This document shows, piece after piece, positions 1-12,850 of a stretch of 64,000 bases of DNA. The stretch lies in NCBI GenBank assembly GCA_951804985.1, contig OX638133.1, forward strand, positions 12,730,501-12,794,500. Direction: 5' to 3'. This stretch comes from Dryomyza anilis. Taxonomy: Eukaryota; Arthropoda; Insecta; Diptera; Dryomyzidae. The translations under genes and the position numbers were made by a program. The notes under the pieces were generated by a model that searched no databases, was not told where the DNA came from, and worked only from the letters and a program-made list of their open reading frames with translations. The stretch's first letter is position 1; each line of letters begins with the position of its first letter.

Positions 1-139
1 GAAGAATAAACTAAAATAACAGAAAAAATTAAAGAAAATATATTTTTTTCTTATTTTTAAAGCACTTCAAACTTTAAAATTTGATTTCGCAACATTTTTA
101 AAAATGCACATTCGCCCCTTTGGCATGACAGTGACGATG
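1..139 (+). repeat. 3'-end fragment of hairpin repeat family (GGCATGACA family)
   Basis: It closely matches 12718-12845: AATAAACTAAAATAACAGAA, then a shared stretch containing CACTTCAAACTTTAAAAT, ending CCCCTTTGGCATGACAGTG. The window edge truncates it on the left, and a mini-me-like fragment abuts it on the right. Confidence 0.75.
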
Positions 140-343
140 TATGTTTTATATGTCGATTCATAGGTTTCAATAAACCAAAGACAGCGCAGATATATTAGTA
201 ATCAAAATTTGGAGATTCATTGATCTAGCTCTTCGGGATATAAACAGACAGACGGACAAATGGACAGCTTCTTTCTGGGTGTTACAAACGGCGTACCAAA
301 TTGAATATACCCTTTCACTCTTAGTATAGGGAATAATTATGTT
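140..343 (-). mobile_element. truncated mini-me-like (GTCY) element
   Basis: On the minus strand it reads TATACCCTA-like end, AAAGGGTATATTCAATTTGG, GTAACACCCAGAA, then a short GTCY run. These match the complete copies at 62355-63949. It is truncated and diverged (about 200 of about 740 bp), with the middle section deleted. Confidence 0.65.
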
Positions 344-2949
344 CTTTTTTTTTTCAAAAATTAGTGTAGAGAGGTGTAATGAATATATTTTTGAATTGAA
401 TACAAAATTCTTTTTAATAACTTTTTCAACTGGGTCTTTCTTAAACAATTTTAATACTGCGTTACTGTGATTTTTCATGTTCCATACTATAAGCCTGACT
501 AATTTTGCAGCTCGTTTACTACAACGTTGCATAATTGAAATGATTCGTTTAGGGCCACATATTCACACATGTCAACTTCAACGTGAACTATAAATGTTTT
601 ATTGTTTATAAAGGCTTTCGGTCTGGTATTTTAAATTAATTTAAAGATTTTTCTTTTTACTATTTATGTTTAAAATTTCTTTCATACAACTCAAACAAGG
701 TTTGCTTTGAAAGAAAGAGTAAAATCTTATTATTGGCTTTAAATTAAAATAGAAATCATTAGTAATTTTACACTACACTCTTTTGGTTTATAGCTAAATG
801 TTGGTTTTGTAATAAAGAATATTCGTATTTTATTTATTTAAAAAATGACTTTAAACCAAGTATGATAGCTACATAGTAATGCAAAGAACAAAATTCAATT
901 TGCAAGTAGCAGACTTTTGCAAAAAGTAATATCAGACCTCCACTTCCCCCATTTCAAAATTCTATAAGGCTGTTTTGCACGGGCACATCTAACAGTAGGA
1001 AACTCTACTGCAACCCCTGGCGGTGAGCATGCCAACGACATGATACTGAATGAGAGAGAGAGAAAGAGTAAAACCTATGGAAGGACAAACAGCTGAATGG
1101 AAAAACCGCAATATTGGCAAAGAAAGCGAAAGCTTGACGGAGAGTAAAATGAAATACTTAAAAAGAGAGTTGGTTAATATTTTTGACAGAAGAGTTTCTG
1201 CTTGAATGCTTTTGTTGTTTGATGCTATGGAATGCATTGGATGCTGGAAGCTGTAAAGCAGATGATTTTTCGAAAATTATTATGTGATATATATTATAGA
1301 ATTAATAGTATTGAAATCTTGAAAGACTATTATAATTTGTATGCAAATAATGATTAATATTTGACATTATAATCGAAATATCGAATATAAAAAATATAAA
1401 TAATTTAATATATTTTTTCACAGCAACAAAATTTTGACCATGCAAATCTGCAAGCTTTTATTTGACAGCTCTAATACAACGTTGGACCAGAGATGACAGC
1501 ACAGCCGTTTGAGAGAGCGACTTAGTGAGAGTGGCACAAACCCCTTGAGGGTCTGAAATGAATGAAACTGAGCACCAAGCAGTGATAACACTTGACTAAC
1601 TCTTGGCATTTCGAGTAGAAATATGTGGGAGTAAATAAAAAAAAAAAAAAATTTAGGATAAAAATTCGAAAATTTTAAAATATTACGATAAATAATTTTT
1701 AATTATTATAACCAAATTTTTTAGCATTTGATTTAATTTCGATACTTCTAATTGTTTAATAATAAAAAATATAATTTTTTGCTATTCGTATTTAGAAAAT
1801 AAATATTTTCAAGAAGACAAATTTCAATTTCACTACAGCCATTCGTTGTAGCGCTCGTTTTGCAGCGTTGTCTTCGTCTTTGCCTCGTACGCTTTTGCGC
1901 GAAAGTACGAATTATCGATTCGCCCCAATTCCCTGTTAATTTTTTATGTGTGCGAAGTGGATTTCGTTTTTGGTTTTTTTTTACGTTCGCTCTTTTCTTT
2001 GGCACTTTTCGCACAGTATTCTGTGGTGTACGTTTAATACAATGTTTTTCACTATATTTTCGCATTTTTTATACTTTTAGCTTACACTGTTTTTTTACAT
2101 TTTTTGCATTACTTTTGATGTTACTCTCAGTGTGCGTGTGTAACTATTACTCAAGCACGCAAACACAGACAAATACACACACATTTGTATTGGAATTTTC
2201 ATTCTTCACAGCTGCTGTTTTCCCCTTTTTTTTTTTTTTTTTTTGTTTTTGCAAATTTCCAATTTTTTTGTTCATGCGTTTTACGCTTTCATTACTAAAC
2301 TATTCGAAAACAGTTTGCCGTACGACTTATGCATTTAATCCCACAACCCCCACCTAACTCACAGCAGTTGCCATCGACTTGTACTTTAGTCTCATCTCTC
2401 TCACTCTCTCTGGCATCACCAATCACATGCGCTCATTTTGACTGGGACCCTGCCCGATGGCGCCCATCATCCCGTTTGACTACATGGTGAAAACAGAAAG
2501 AAACATGCACAACAACAAAACAAATGCAACTGCTCACCAAAACACCGTTAATGAGCGCAATTCATAAATAACAGTAACTTGTTTTCTGTCAATTGTCGAG
2601 TGAACTAATTTGAAGTGCTGCGAATTAGGCCAACCAACAAAAACTGTTCCAAATTCAAATATAGCTCTATTTGTCGTGGGATAGAAATTCATAATATGGC
2701 ATATGAATTAAATGCTTGAGTTTTAAAGAGTTACTATGTGGGATTCCTTCGCGCAAACGTTATTTCCGTGCATATTTTTTGTAGAGACATTTTTCGAATT
2801 CATTTTAAGAAAATATTTTGAAAAAAAAGGTTTTAAACAGTCTGTAATTGACTGAATGTGTAGAGGCAGAAGTGCATTTTTGAAATTACTAACAAAATCA
2901 TAACGTATTTTTCTGATTACACTGTTTACAAATTATAAAGTTTCCTTAT
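344..2949. other. no gene or clear repeat seen
   Basis: AT-rich sequence with short accidental open frames of low-complexity composition. Nothing resembles the missing Nlf-1 exon. A somewhat GC-richer patch at 1840-1930 and a pyrimidine/CT patch near 2390-2415 are unexplained. Confidence 0.5.
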
Positions 2950-3456
2950 TTTATTTTTTTCCTCTTTTCTCTTTTTCTTCTTCTCCTTCTTCTCCTTCTA
3001 ATCCTTCTTTTCCTTTTTCTCCTTTTTCTCCTTTTCTCCTTTCCTCTTTTCCTCTTTTCCTCTTTTCCTCTTTTCCTCTTTTCCTCTTTTCCTCTTTTCC
3101 TCTTTTCCTCTTTTCCTCTTTTCCTCTTTTCCTCTTTTCCTCTTTTCCTCTTTTCCTCTTTTCCTCTTTTCCTCTTTTCCTCTTTTCCTCTTTTCCTCTT
3201 TTCCTCTTTTCCTCTTTTCCTCTTGTCCTCTTTTCCTCTTTTCCTCTATTCCTCTATTCATTTTTTTCCTCTTTTTCTCTTTTCCTCTTTTCCTCTTTTC
3301 CACCTTTCCTCCTTTCTTTCTTTTCTCCTTTCTTCTTTTCCTTCTTTTCCTTCTTTTCCTTCTTTTTCTTCTTTTTCTTCTTTTCCTTCTTTTCCCTCTT
3401 TTCCTTCATTTCTTTTTTTCCTCTTTTTATCTTTTTCTCATTTGCTCATTTGCTCC
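2950..3456 (+). repeat. polypyrimidine tract with CCTCTTTT microsatellite
   Basis: The plus strand is almost purely C/T. The core at about 3033-3290 is roughly thirty copies of the 8-mer CCTCTTTT with few changes. Both sides are irregular CTT/TTCC sequence. Long open frames here are by-products of the period and are not genes. Confidence 0.95.
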
Positions 3457-4332
3457 TTTCCTCCTTTCCTCCTTTCCTCCTTTCCTCCTTTCCTCCTTTC
3501 CTCCTTTCCTCCTTTCCTCCTTTCCTCCTTTCCTCCTTTCCTCCTTTCCTCCTTTCCTCCTTTCCTCCTTTCCTCCTTTCCTCCTTTCCTCCTTTCCTCC
3601 TTTCCTCCTTTCCTCCTTTCCTCCTTTCCTCCTTTCCTCCTTTCCTCCTTTCCTCCTTTCCTCCTTTCCTCCTTTCCTCCTTTCCTCCTTTCCTCCTTTC
3701 CTCCTTTCCTCCTTTCCTCCTTTCCTCCTTTCCTCCTTTCCTCCTTTCCTCCTTTCCTCCTTTCCTCCTTTCCTCCTTTCCTCCTTTCCTCCTTTCCTCC
3801 TTTCCTCCTTTCCTCCTTTCCTCCTTTCCTCCTTTCCTCCTTTCCTCCTTTCCTCCTTTCCTCCTTTCCTCCTTTCCTCCTTTCCTCCTTTCCTCCTTTC
3901 CTCCTTTCCTCCTTTCCTCCTTTCCTCCTTTCCTCCTTTCCTCCTTTCCTCCTTTCCTCCTTTCCTCCTTTCCTCCTTTCCTCCTTTCCTCCTTTCCTCC
4001 TTTCCTCCTTTCCTCCTTTCCTCCTTTCCTCCTTTCCTCCTTTCCTCCTTTCCTCCTTTCCTCCTTTCCTCCTTTCCTCCTTTCCTCCTTTCCTCCTTTC
4101 CTCCTTTCCTCCTTTCCTCCTTTCCTCCTTTCCTCCTTTCCTCCTTTCCTCCTTTCCTCCTTTCCTCCTTTCCTCCTTTCCTCCTTTCCTCCTTTCCTCC
4201 TTTCCTCCTTTCCTCCTTTCCTCCTTTCCTCCTTTCCTCCTTTCCTCCTTTCCTCCTTTCCTCCTTTCCTCCTTTCCTCCTTTCCTCCTTTCCTCCTTTC
4301 CTCCTTTCCTCCTTTCCTCCTTTCCTCCTTTT
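3457..4332 (+). repeat. CCTCCTTT 8-bp satellite, ~109 perfect copies
   Basis: About 876 bp of essentially unbroken CCTCCTTT repeats, decaying abruptly at 4333. All three frames are open on the plus strand because the 8-bp unit gives an 8-residue SFPPFLLS period. Such mirror-symmetric purine/pyrimidine DNA can form triplex (H-DNA). The perfection suggests recent expansion or an assembly artefact in length. Confidence 0.97.
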
Positions 4333-7306
4333 CTACTTTCCTGCCATCGTCCTCCTTTTTTCTCGTTTTCTATCCCCATTCTCTATCACCATTCTTATTT
4401 TCTACCAATCCCCTATTGCTTTTTTCTTTTTTTTTACATTTAAAATTTAAGAAATATCTGCAAAAATAACAACATCATTATAAACTCTATTTTGAAAACT
4501 AAAATATTTACTACTTTTTTTTTCTTCTAACCACAAAATTCAATCCACTTTCACACAGACTCTCAACTACAATCGGAAGAGTATACAGCGCGTCCTTTTC
4601 TGCCATTTTAAATATTAATCAACTAATTTATGTAATCGTTTGTTAAATGACAAAACTGAACTTTTCTGACATCGCCGTTTTAAGCCAAACAACGAAAACG
4701 TAACCACGAAGGATAAATAACCAAAATAAGAAAAGAAATACTTAGTATTCCTTATAGAAACTTTGGCGAGTGTGAAGAAACCCAAACGCAGGCAGCTCTA
4801 ACATAATGAAGCCAAAGTGAAGAACGTACGTATACCACAAATTAACCACAAAAGGAGACAGTGGTAGAAGTTGAGAAAGACGAAAAGCAGGCGAAAACTT
4901 TGTTAACTTCTGATGGAGAACACGAGAACACACAACGATGGTGAAATCTGAAGAGCCCGTCGGAAGACGTTGCATGTTGATTATCATTCAACGTGACTTT
5001 GCAACCGAATACTGGGTACAATTGTGCAGGCAAAATAACCACGAAGACAGGCAGAGCAACGCCACATTAATTATTAATGCAAAATCCTGTAGAGCTATTT
5101 GAAGCTAAACCGCCAAAAACAAAAAAAAAACAAAACAGACGAAGAACAGGAGAGAAATTACTTAGTCGCCCGCGACTTTTCACTTGAGTTGTCCTAATCT
5201 GTGCGGTATGCCGGCCACAAGACATTGCGAGGATGGTCTTATTTTGGGGGTGGAGTAACTTTAATTAGGGATAAGCGATAATTAATGGGGTATTTGCAAG
5301 TAGATTTTCTACGGACAAAATAACAAGTCTTCCGGTAAAGTCAAGAATGAGGTGTTAATCAAAATTTGTATATTATATTTTCAAGCCAAACATAGCATTT
5401 AATATAAAAACACGCTGGAATTAGCAGTTACCTAAAACTTAACTTGATTGAAATTCAGTTTCTGAGATTCTCTTTAGATGAAACTACTCTGTGCCTCGAA
5501 TGGTTATTAAGGGATTAGGCTGAAGAGTCAATTCTTGTCAGTTCTTTTTAACACGGAAGTGAAATTGAAGTAACGAAAGTCAAAGAGTCAGTTAAAATTC
5601 TTTTTTACATCTTATAGAGTTTAATTAATGTCATTTTTATGAAATACTTTATGCAGTCCTAGAAAAAATAATCCTGGTAAGGTCAAAGACGTTATATCAA
5701 AAAATTTTAAACAGTGAAATTCGGAGATTGCATCAAATGCTGTTTAATGTTTCGTAAATCTATCGGAAATAAAATTTGAGTAATTTTTATGGAATATTTT
5801 GAGCATTTCCAGAAAATACTCAATGTAAGTTAGAAGGTTGTTAATGTTGTGGTATCTTAAATCAAGTCTCCGTAATATTTCGGCCATAGACAGATCTAAC
5901 TCCAACTGTGTTTAAACTTATCGACAAAAATGTGATAACTTCTAACACATTTCCCAACAAATTCCATTAATATGTGAATTTGCCGGAAATAGGACCGAAA
6001 TATTTTAGACATATTCTCGAAACATTACAGATATTTTTAAATTGAATAAGCTAAAACATTAGAAAAGTAAACGAAATATCAAAAAATCTATCTAGGGTTA
6101 GTTTATATTTTATTTAATACAAATTTATGAATATTTTTCATGAAATATCAAATTCAAATTGCAAACAAAAAAGTTTATATTTTCATTTTATCTAATATTT
6201 TCGCAAAATTCATTTGTAACCTTACAAAATATTATTTTCTTTTTTGATGTTTGGTAATGATGTGGTTTTTCTGTGTTCCGTGTCTACTACAAATTTTTCT
6301 TGAGATAGCAATTTTTCATAATTTTTCATGAGCAGCACTTTTTTTTAATGTTGATGCTGGACCTTTTTCTTCGGTATGCTTTGCTCTGACATGGCATTGC
6401 TTCAACAGTAGGTAGTTCGGTTGAGTCATCTACAACTTGTCGTATTGTGAACTACCGAACTTTGTCTGGCTGCTGCTGCTCGAGTTGTTTGGCGTTCCAT
6501 CAAATGACCGGAAAGATGTTTTACTCGAGCTGAGTAATTGACCAATGTTCAGCATTTTATTTGTGTATGAAGGATATGTTGCTGAATATGCATTTGTCAG
6601 AGTACTCGGAAGTTAATTTTTTATTGAAGATCATTTTTTTTTTGATATGAATGCATACTATGTGTACTATAATGTTTGAAAAATAATGTATAAATGTAAC
6701 AGAAATTAAAAACATTAAAATTTTACAGTCACTTATAGTTCATAGTAACTTTTTGTTTCCTTGAGTTCAATTAAATATTATTACTGAGCAATGTAATTTT
6801 AAATACTCATATTAAGGTCCAGTTTTTCAGTCAGATTTTCAAATGAAACTTAGCTTAAACTACTCATAATTTCATCTACATTTAATATAAAACAAATATT
6901 TAAAATACCATATAAACAGATTTGTAATTCTCTATCTGTATGTAAAATTTAAAGAAGTTCAGCCGATTTAATAAGGGCTACAGATCTTTTAAAATGTGAA
7001 AAAGTTAAAACTAAGTTTAAACTTGTACTAAAAAAAACTGTACCAAAGTGGGTCACTTTAAATGGTGACATTATGCATCCATGATTCCAGCTATAAATAT
7101 GGGTTCATTTCACTTTCCGTTTAATTTTTCAGTACTTCTGATTTCCTGCCACTTTAAACAAACAGACAGATAAATATACCGTGATATGAATCATCGTAGT
7201 TCGAACTATCCGGGTAGTTCGATCAGTAAATACTCGAGTATTGTGGTTATTTGATTTTCGCCGAAGACTATGTTCAAAATGCAGAGAACTCAGAACTGCA
7301 CTAACT
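4333..7306. other. unique AT-rich sequence, nothing recognised
   Basis: No coding exon with splice sites or homology was seen. The 4640-5110 part is less AT-rich and non-repetitive. Around 6400-6500 and 7195-7230 the motif GTAGTTCG recurs in both orientations without forming a long hairpin. Confidence 0.5.
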
Positions 7307-8080
7307 CAGAAAAAAAATTACAACATATTGATGAATTTCGTACTTCAAACCATGATTCATTGTATTATAGACCTATTCTTAAAATTGAACTAATGAAAGC
7401 AATGTTAAGAATGCGATCATACATATGATGAACGCTTGGTAACTGTCGAAAAGTGTTCTTCAATATGATGAACTGCTTGTGAAGAATACGTTTCAACATA
7501 TTAATGTACAAATAAATAAAATACAACATATATGTACTTCATATTGAAGAATGCTGTTCATCAAACCCAATTTCAATCAAAATATTTATTTTTCGTTTAT
7601 TTTTTGCCATACTTCTCAGTTCTCAATTAGTTCGTGTATGCTATTTCTTATATACTAAGTACTTGCTCGACATGCAAAAATTAGTAAAATGTTTTATAAT
7701 ATATTTATTTATAATTACAATTTTTTATTATTAAAAAATTATATTTACAAAAAATTTCTTTAAAAAATTTTTTTTTTTTTTTAAATATATATATTTTTTA
7801 AATTGTTTTTCCAAAAAAAAAATATTACGAACACAAATTTTTTTCGGACAATTTTTTTTTTGAAAAAAATTTTGCTGTTTTTTCTTTTAAACATCACTTT
7901 TTTCGAATTATTATCTAAAAAAAAAAATTTTTTCGAATTATTTTCGACATTTTTATACCCTACACCTATGAGGTACAGGGTATATTAACTTTGTGCATAT
8001 ATTGTAACGCCTCTTAGGAGGCGAGTCCGGTATGGAAAAGTATATATATTCTTGATCAGCATCACTACCCGAGTCCGTCC

Positions 8081-8124
<44 letters not shown>

Positions 8125-9087
8125 TGCTTTCTTGCTGTCTTGCTGTCCGAATACAGAATACAGAATAACTTCAGAAATACTGATCAGAATGCGATGAAAT
8201 TTCGTCTCAATATGTTTTAGCCAAAAGTAGGAACTGAGTTTGAAAATGAGCCAAATCGGTCAACGGACACGCCCACCTCCCATACAAGTCACTTTTATAT
8301 AACTTTTAGGAACTAATAACTCGAAAAGTATTCAAGATATAGTTATAAAATTTAAAAGATATTGTTAGATTTCACCTATAAATCTGTGGTCCAAAAATGG
8401 GCGTGATCCGCCCATCTTTTTTTTCATTATTTCCCGGGTTTTCATAGTGGAAATATGAACCGTAAATTATTAAAATCAAATCTATGAAATATTATCCTTA
8501 CAAAATTTTTGAATATAGGCGTGGTCCGCCCATTTGTTTTTTTCTAATTTTTTGTATTATTTTTTATACTTTTATATCAATTTTTTAAATTATGGGGATA
8601 TAAGATGTAAATTTCTGATATGTGAATAATATTCTGAGGGTGGGGAGGTTCAGTATAATTAAAAACTTTAAAATTAAGATATACAAATAAATATCCCACC
8701 AATGGTGTAGGGTATTCCATAGTCGGACCCGACCGACTATAAAAGTCCGCCCCATGTGACCTAACTTTCCCAACTCGTTTTTTTTTAAATTCGTTAAAAA
8801 TGTCTATCAATTAATTTATTTGATAAAAAAATAGTTCAACAATACTCATCATACTGAATATTATATTCATAAATATTATGAACAAACTAATCAATTTAAC
8901 GATTCAAATTCATTGTATTGAATATTTCGTTCTTTACTATGAAGGTCGATGGCATTAATAAGTTCATATATATAATGAATGCATTCATCAATTGATCAAC
9001 TGTGGCATCAATATGATGAATCTGATAGTTGGTAGAAAAATTCATAATATTTATGAATACATTCATCATATTGATGATTTTTTTCTG
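7307..9087 (+). mobile_element. foldback/MITE element copy A, split by a nested insertion
   Basis: It begins CAGAAAAAAA and ends TTTTTTTCTG. Both subterminal regions carry ATATTGATGAAT/ATTCATCATATTGATG repeats in inverted orientation. The left part (7307-7950) matches 10160-10624 of copy B in reverse complement. The right part (8820-9087) matches 9698-9890 of copy B in reverse complement. The 7951-8787 block is a separate inserted mini-me-like element. No open frame for a transposase was seen. Confidence 0.8.
7951..8787 (+). mobile_element. mini-me-like GTCY element, type I
   Basis: It starts with TTTTATACCCTACACC and the motif AGGGTATATTAACTTTG. It continues through TATGGAAAAGTATATATATT and CTTGATCAGCATCAC into a GTCT/GTCC tract (8067-8125). 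It ends with CCGACCGACTATAAAAGT and CTTTCCCAACTCG. The paralogue at 60865-61668 is nearly collinear. The layout (TA-rich core, GTCY proto-microsatellite) fits the dipteran mini-me group, probably Helitron-related; the family name is by resemblance. Confidence 0.75.
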
Positions 9088-9695
9088 TTAAAATTAGTAA
9101 ACAACAACCTGTTTTGAATCAAAAAAGGTAGATATTTTTATCCTAGTTATTATGTGGATAGGTAAAGTAAATACCGGTAAACTGATTTGGAAGTGTTCAT
9201 ATGATAAAAATCGTCTTTAAAAGAAATCGTTAAAATTCCAAGAAATAAACATTTTTAACTCCGTTTTAATATTATGGGCCGATTAAAAACGAAAAGTACG
9301 ATAAGATTTTTTATCCTTTTCCTGTCTTTTAATAAATATTGTGGACAAATTTTTTAAAAAGGCTTATTTCTCAAAGATAGCTAATTATAACAATTATAAA
9401 TTTTCGCGTTTGCATTCAGTCAATAATTGCAGTAATTGTTTTAGTTTGTAGTAACTTTTTCTTGAATTTTATTGCATCGAATGAAGTCAAAGTTAGTAGT
9501 GTAAATTAAAAATAGAACAGTGTAATTATAATAGTGCAAAAATATTTCATTCAATAACATGTTGTTCACTGATAATTTAATATCATTCATTTCGGGTTAT
9601 TTGTACATTTAAAGTTTTTCGATATAATTCAGTAGATTCTTACAGTAAATGTTATAGTTATAGTTCGCAGTAGCTTTTTCATGAAATTCACTGTA
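9088..9695. other. spacer between two inverted foldback copies
   Basis: About 610 bp of AT-rich unique sequence between the inverted copies A and B. No feature is recognised. Confidence 0.6.
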
Positions 9696-9697
9696 TA

Positions 9698-10624
9698 CAC
9701 AGAAAAAAAAATCTTCAATATAATGAATTTATTCATAAATATTATGAATTTTTTCACCAACTACCAGTTTCATCATATTGATACCACCGTTCATTAAATG
9801 ACATATTAATGAATGCATTCATTATAAATATGAACAAAATATTCAATACAATGAATTTGAATTGTCATATTGATGAATTTGTTCTTAAAATTTTTAAAAT
9901 TTTTTTTTTTTTTTTTATAAAATAAATCATAAAAAAAGTGTTTTAAAAATTTTATTAAAAAAATATCAGAAAAAAAAAACAAAAAAATTTTTTTTGTTCG
10001 AAAAAAAAAATTGGTTCGAAACATTTTTTTTTTTCGAATAAAAATTGTTTGAAAAATAAAATTTGTTCGAAAAAAAAATTAGTTCGAAAAATTTTTTTTT
10101 CCAAAAATAAATTTTTGTTCAAAAAAAAATTTCGAAAAAAAAAATTGTTCGAAAAAAATATTTTTTTCAAAAATATATTTTTTATAAATATAACTTTTTA
10201 ATAATAAAAAGTAGTAATTATAATAAATATATTATAAAACATTTTACTAATTTATGCATGTCGAGCAAGCATTATATAAGAAATAACATACAAGAACTAC
10301 GTGAGAACTAAGAAGTACGGCAAAAAATGAACGAAAAAATATTTTGGTAGAAATTTGGTTTAACGAACAGCGTTCTTCAATATGATGAACATATATGTTG
10401 TATTTTATGTTTTGGTTCAATAATATGAAGAAACGTATTCTTCACATACAGTTCATCATATTGAAGAACACTATTTCGACAGTTTCCAAGCGTTCTTCAT
10501 ATTTATGATAGCATTCATAACATTGATGGCGTTAATCATTAATATTATGAATGGTTCTTCAATACAATGAATCATGGTTTGAAGAACGGAATTCATCAAT
10601 ATGATGTACTTTTTTTTTTCTGTG
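9698..10624 (-). mobile_element. foldback/MITE element copy B, intact with TA target duplication
   Basis: Termini are CACAGAAAAAAAAA and its inverse TTTTTTTTTTCTGTG, flanked by TA at 9696-9697 and 10625-10626. This suits a Tc1/mariner-type non-autonomous element. Subterminal ATGAATT/ATTCATCATATTGA repeats make long imperfect inverted arms. The centre (9890-10190) is A/T homopolymer runs. It is 927 bp, non-coding, and inverted relative to copy A. Confidence 0.85.
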
Positions 10625-10626
10625 TA

Positions 10627-11052
10627 CGAGGCATACGATATATAAAAGAGATCTGGTAAATTCGATCCTTTGATATTTGCCAGTTCGGTTAAATAGAATG
10701 TTTATAAATTTGCTGTTCGAACTGCTATATTAGCATTACACATGAAATATTAGTCTATACACACTGTTATGGTTCTAACTCTGTACTAAATTGTTTTAAA
10801 ACAGTTCGAAATTGGTTGCAATACAAACTACAACTTTTTATTTCAACAATAACAACCGACTAAGCCCAACTAAGGTTGGGCAAAGAGTTGGTATTGTATG
10901 TGTTAATTTATAATTTTAATAATTTAAGAGGGTCTATTTTAATAGAGTTAAATTTTTTTCAAGAGATTTCCTATCGGTAGAATTCGCCATCGCCAATACC
11001 ACATTTGCACGCTTCATTGTGCCAACGAATTACAAAATTTCTCTTCACTTAC
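10627..11052 (-). other. start of the intron after Nlf-1 exon 2
   Basis: It begins on the minus strand with GTAAGT at 11052. AT-rich, with no next exon recognised here. Confidence 0.6.
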
Positions 11053-12207
11053 CTTACAATCTTCGCACTGATTGATCAACGAATAGACCTGTCGGCAATC
11101 GAAACGAAACAGGATCTCCGCCAGTTCGCAGGTGATGCGTGTCGCCAGCGAGTCCATCTCCATGATGTCCGTGAGCACGCGCACACACTGTTCGCCACCG
11201 CTGAGCGTAGCATTGAGAGCGATGGTGTGGAGAGCGCTAAATACGTTGCGCTCGCAGCAGTGACGCAGACGCAACGTGCGCAGTCGATGCACGAGTAGCT
11301 GCGGCGATGAACCTGCTGCTGCCAGTTGACAGAGATGATGAGGACTCGATTCTTCGTTATCGCCCAAGTAATCAAGGCACTGTTGTTGTTCTTGTTGTTG
11401 CTGCTGCTGCTGCTGTTGTTGTTGTTGTTGCTGCTGCCGCTGATGTTGCGGTTGTTGTTGGTTTTGGGCGGCAGCATTTCGCTGTTGTTGTTGGAAGGTG
11501 TTGTAGTTGTTGCTGCTCGTTGATTGCAAATTGTTGTTGTTGCTGTTGTATTTCAAGTCGTAGTTTATGTTGCTACCCGCATGCATTGTATTTGTGCTAA
11601 TTTTCACAATGTTGTTGTTGTTTTGACTTTGTTTATTATTATTATTGTTGTTATTATTATTACTATTGTTGTTGTTGTTATTATTGTTGTTGTTATTGCG
11701 ATTATGATTGATCGCCGTTGCCATCGCGTCTTCGTCAACAACAAATGACAAATGATCTCTGACGTCTGCAGCATAGTGGGCGCCATCTTGTTGCATTTGT
11801 TGCTGCTGCTCTTGTTGTTGTTGTTGCTGCTCATCAACGTCAATTGTTGTTGTATACTGTCCTTTGTTGTTGCCATCGCTGACATCTCTGCGCACTTTCG
11901 TCATTATGTTGTTGTTGTTATTATTATTGTTATTATTATTTTTAAAATTGTTGTTATTTGTTACTTGTTGTTGTTGTTGTTTTTGCTTAGCACTAATTGA
12001 GTTTGTATTAAGTAAATATTTATTATTATTATCGTTAATATTTCTTTTATTTTTATTATTGTTCATATTATTATTATTATTATTAAAATCATTTCTGTTA
12101 TTTTTAGTATTTTCTAAACGTAGTTGTTCGCACGATTTCGGACACGATGGCGGTCCAGGACCTTCATCGACCCATGCCACAGGCAGTGTACCCGCTGTGC
12201 ACTGACC
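11053..12207 (-). CDS. Nlf-1: Nlf-1-like (FAM155/Mid1 family) NALCN localisation factor, second coding exon with start of cysteine-rich domain
   Basis: 385 codons, open from a textbook acceptor (pyrimidine tract then ATTACAG at 12208) to a perfect donor AAG|GTAAGT at 11053, phase 0 at both ends. It opens with cysteines in GQC and SCPKSC. Next comes a long Asn-rich and Gln-rich linker (exon residues about 30-275) encoded by AAC and CAG/CAA runs. The conserved part is exon residues 276-385: a CLDYLGDNE segment, HCCERNVFSALHT, a possible N-glycosylation site NAT, and RFDCRQVYS followed by QCEDCK. The YS-x(5)-C-EDCK pattern and its cysteines match vertebrate FAM155A/B (NALF1/2), where the same stretch continues into a YxxWLCS motif; that continuation must be in the next exon. 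The role, from the family, is auxiliary subunit and localisation factor of the NALCN leak channel, setting resting excitability. The homopolymer linker is much longer than in vertebrates. No later exon was found to the left, so the C-terminus is missing from this window. Confidence 0.8.
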
Positions 12208-12299
12208 CTGTAATGAAAGAAAACAAAATATATATTAGCTTTTAATTTTCAAATTTCTTTTATACGATTTTAAAGATAGAAGAGTTATAGCAAATAAAG

Positions 12300-12850
12300 G
12301 AGAGCCCATTTGGCATGACAGGATTTTCAATTTTTCCAATTTTTTCGTTTTTTGCTATAATTTTTCATTGGTGCAAGATAAAATATTGGTGTGAAGGTAT
12401 TTTTTGTTTGTTTTTAAAGCACCTATCGATTGGCATCATTATTTAAAATATTTTGACAAACATTTTTTCCTGCAAATAATAAATGGCAAATTAATATTTG
12501 ATAAAATATTTTCAATTAATGATGCCAATAGATAGGTGCTTTAAAATCAAACAATTAATACCTTTACATTACTATTTTATCTCGCGCTAATAAAAAGTTA
12601 TAGCATAAACAACAAAAATATTTGCGTTTTGATCAGGATATAGTCTCACAAAATCCGTATTTATAATTCAGTAGGTTGTCCAAATCTAAAGATATTTTAC
12701 ATACGTTATAATAATTGACAAATAAACTAAAATAACAGAAAAAAATATAAATTTTGTTAATTTTTAAAGCACTTCAAACTTTAAAATTTGATTTCCCAAC
12801 ATTTTTAAAAATGCCCATTCGCCCCTTTGGCATGACAGTGGCGATATGAA
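12300..12850 (+). mobile_element. hairpin repeat family copy 1
   Basis: A central near-palindrome has arms at about 12347-12450 and 12507-12612, both containing ACCTATCGATTGGCATCAT-type sequence in opposite orientation. It is followed by a unique tail ending CCCCTTTGGCATGACAGTGG. A related inverted copy is at 29055-29595, and tail fragments occur at 1-139 and on both sides of the hAT insertion at 29.7/32.9 kb. No coding capacity. Confidence 0.75.

Noticed and set aside
1748..2357. Candidate next exon of Nlf-1 to the left of exon 2
   Set aside because: Neither strand shows the expected continuation (YxxW-C-S motif with further cysteines) after an acceptor site.
3223..4469. Open frames of 300-400 codons over the polypyrimidine tract on both strands
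   Set aside because: They are forced by an 8-bp period without stop codons in any frame; there is no codon bias, start context or domain.
8067..8125. CRISPR-like or simple-repeat locus at the GTCT runs
   Set aside because: These are internal GTCY microsatellites of the mini-me-like elements, without spacers.
11005..12205. Plus-strand open frames opposite Nlf-1 exon 2 (poly-Leu/Val/Cys)
   Set aside because: Shadows of the CAG/AAC repeats in the real minus-strand exon.
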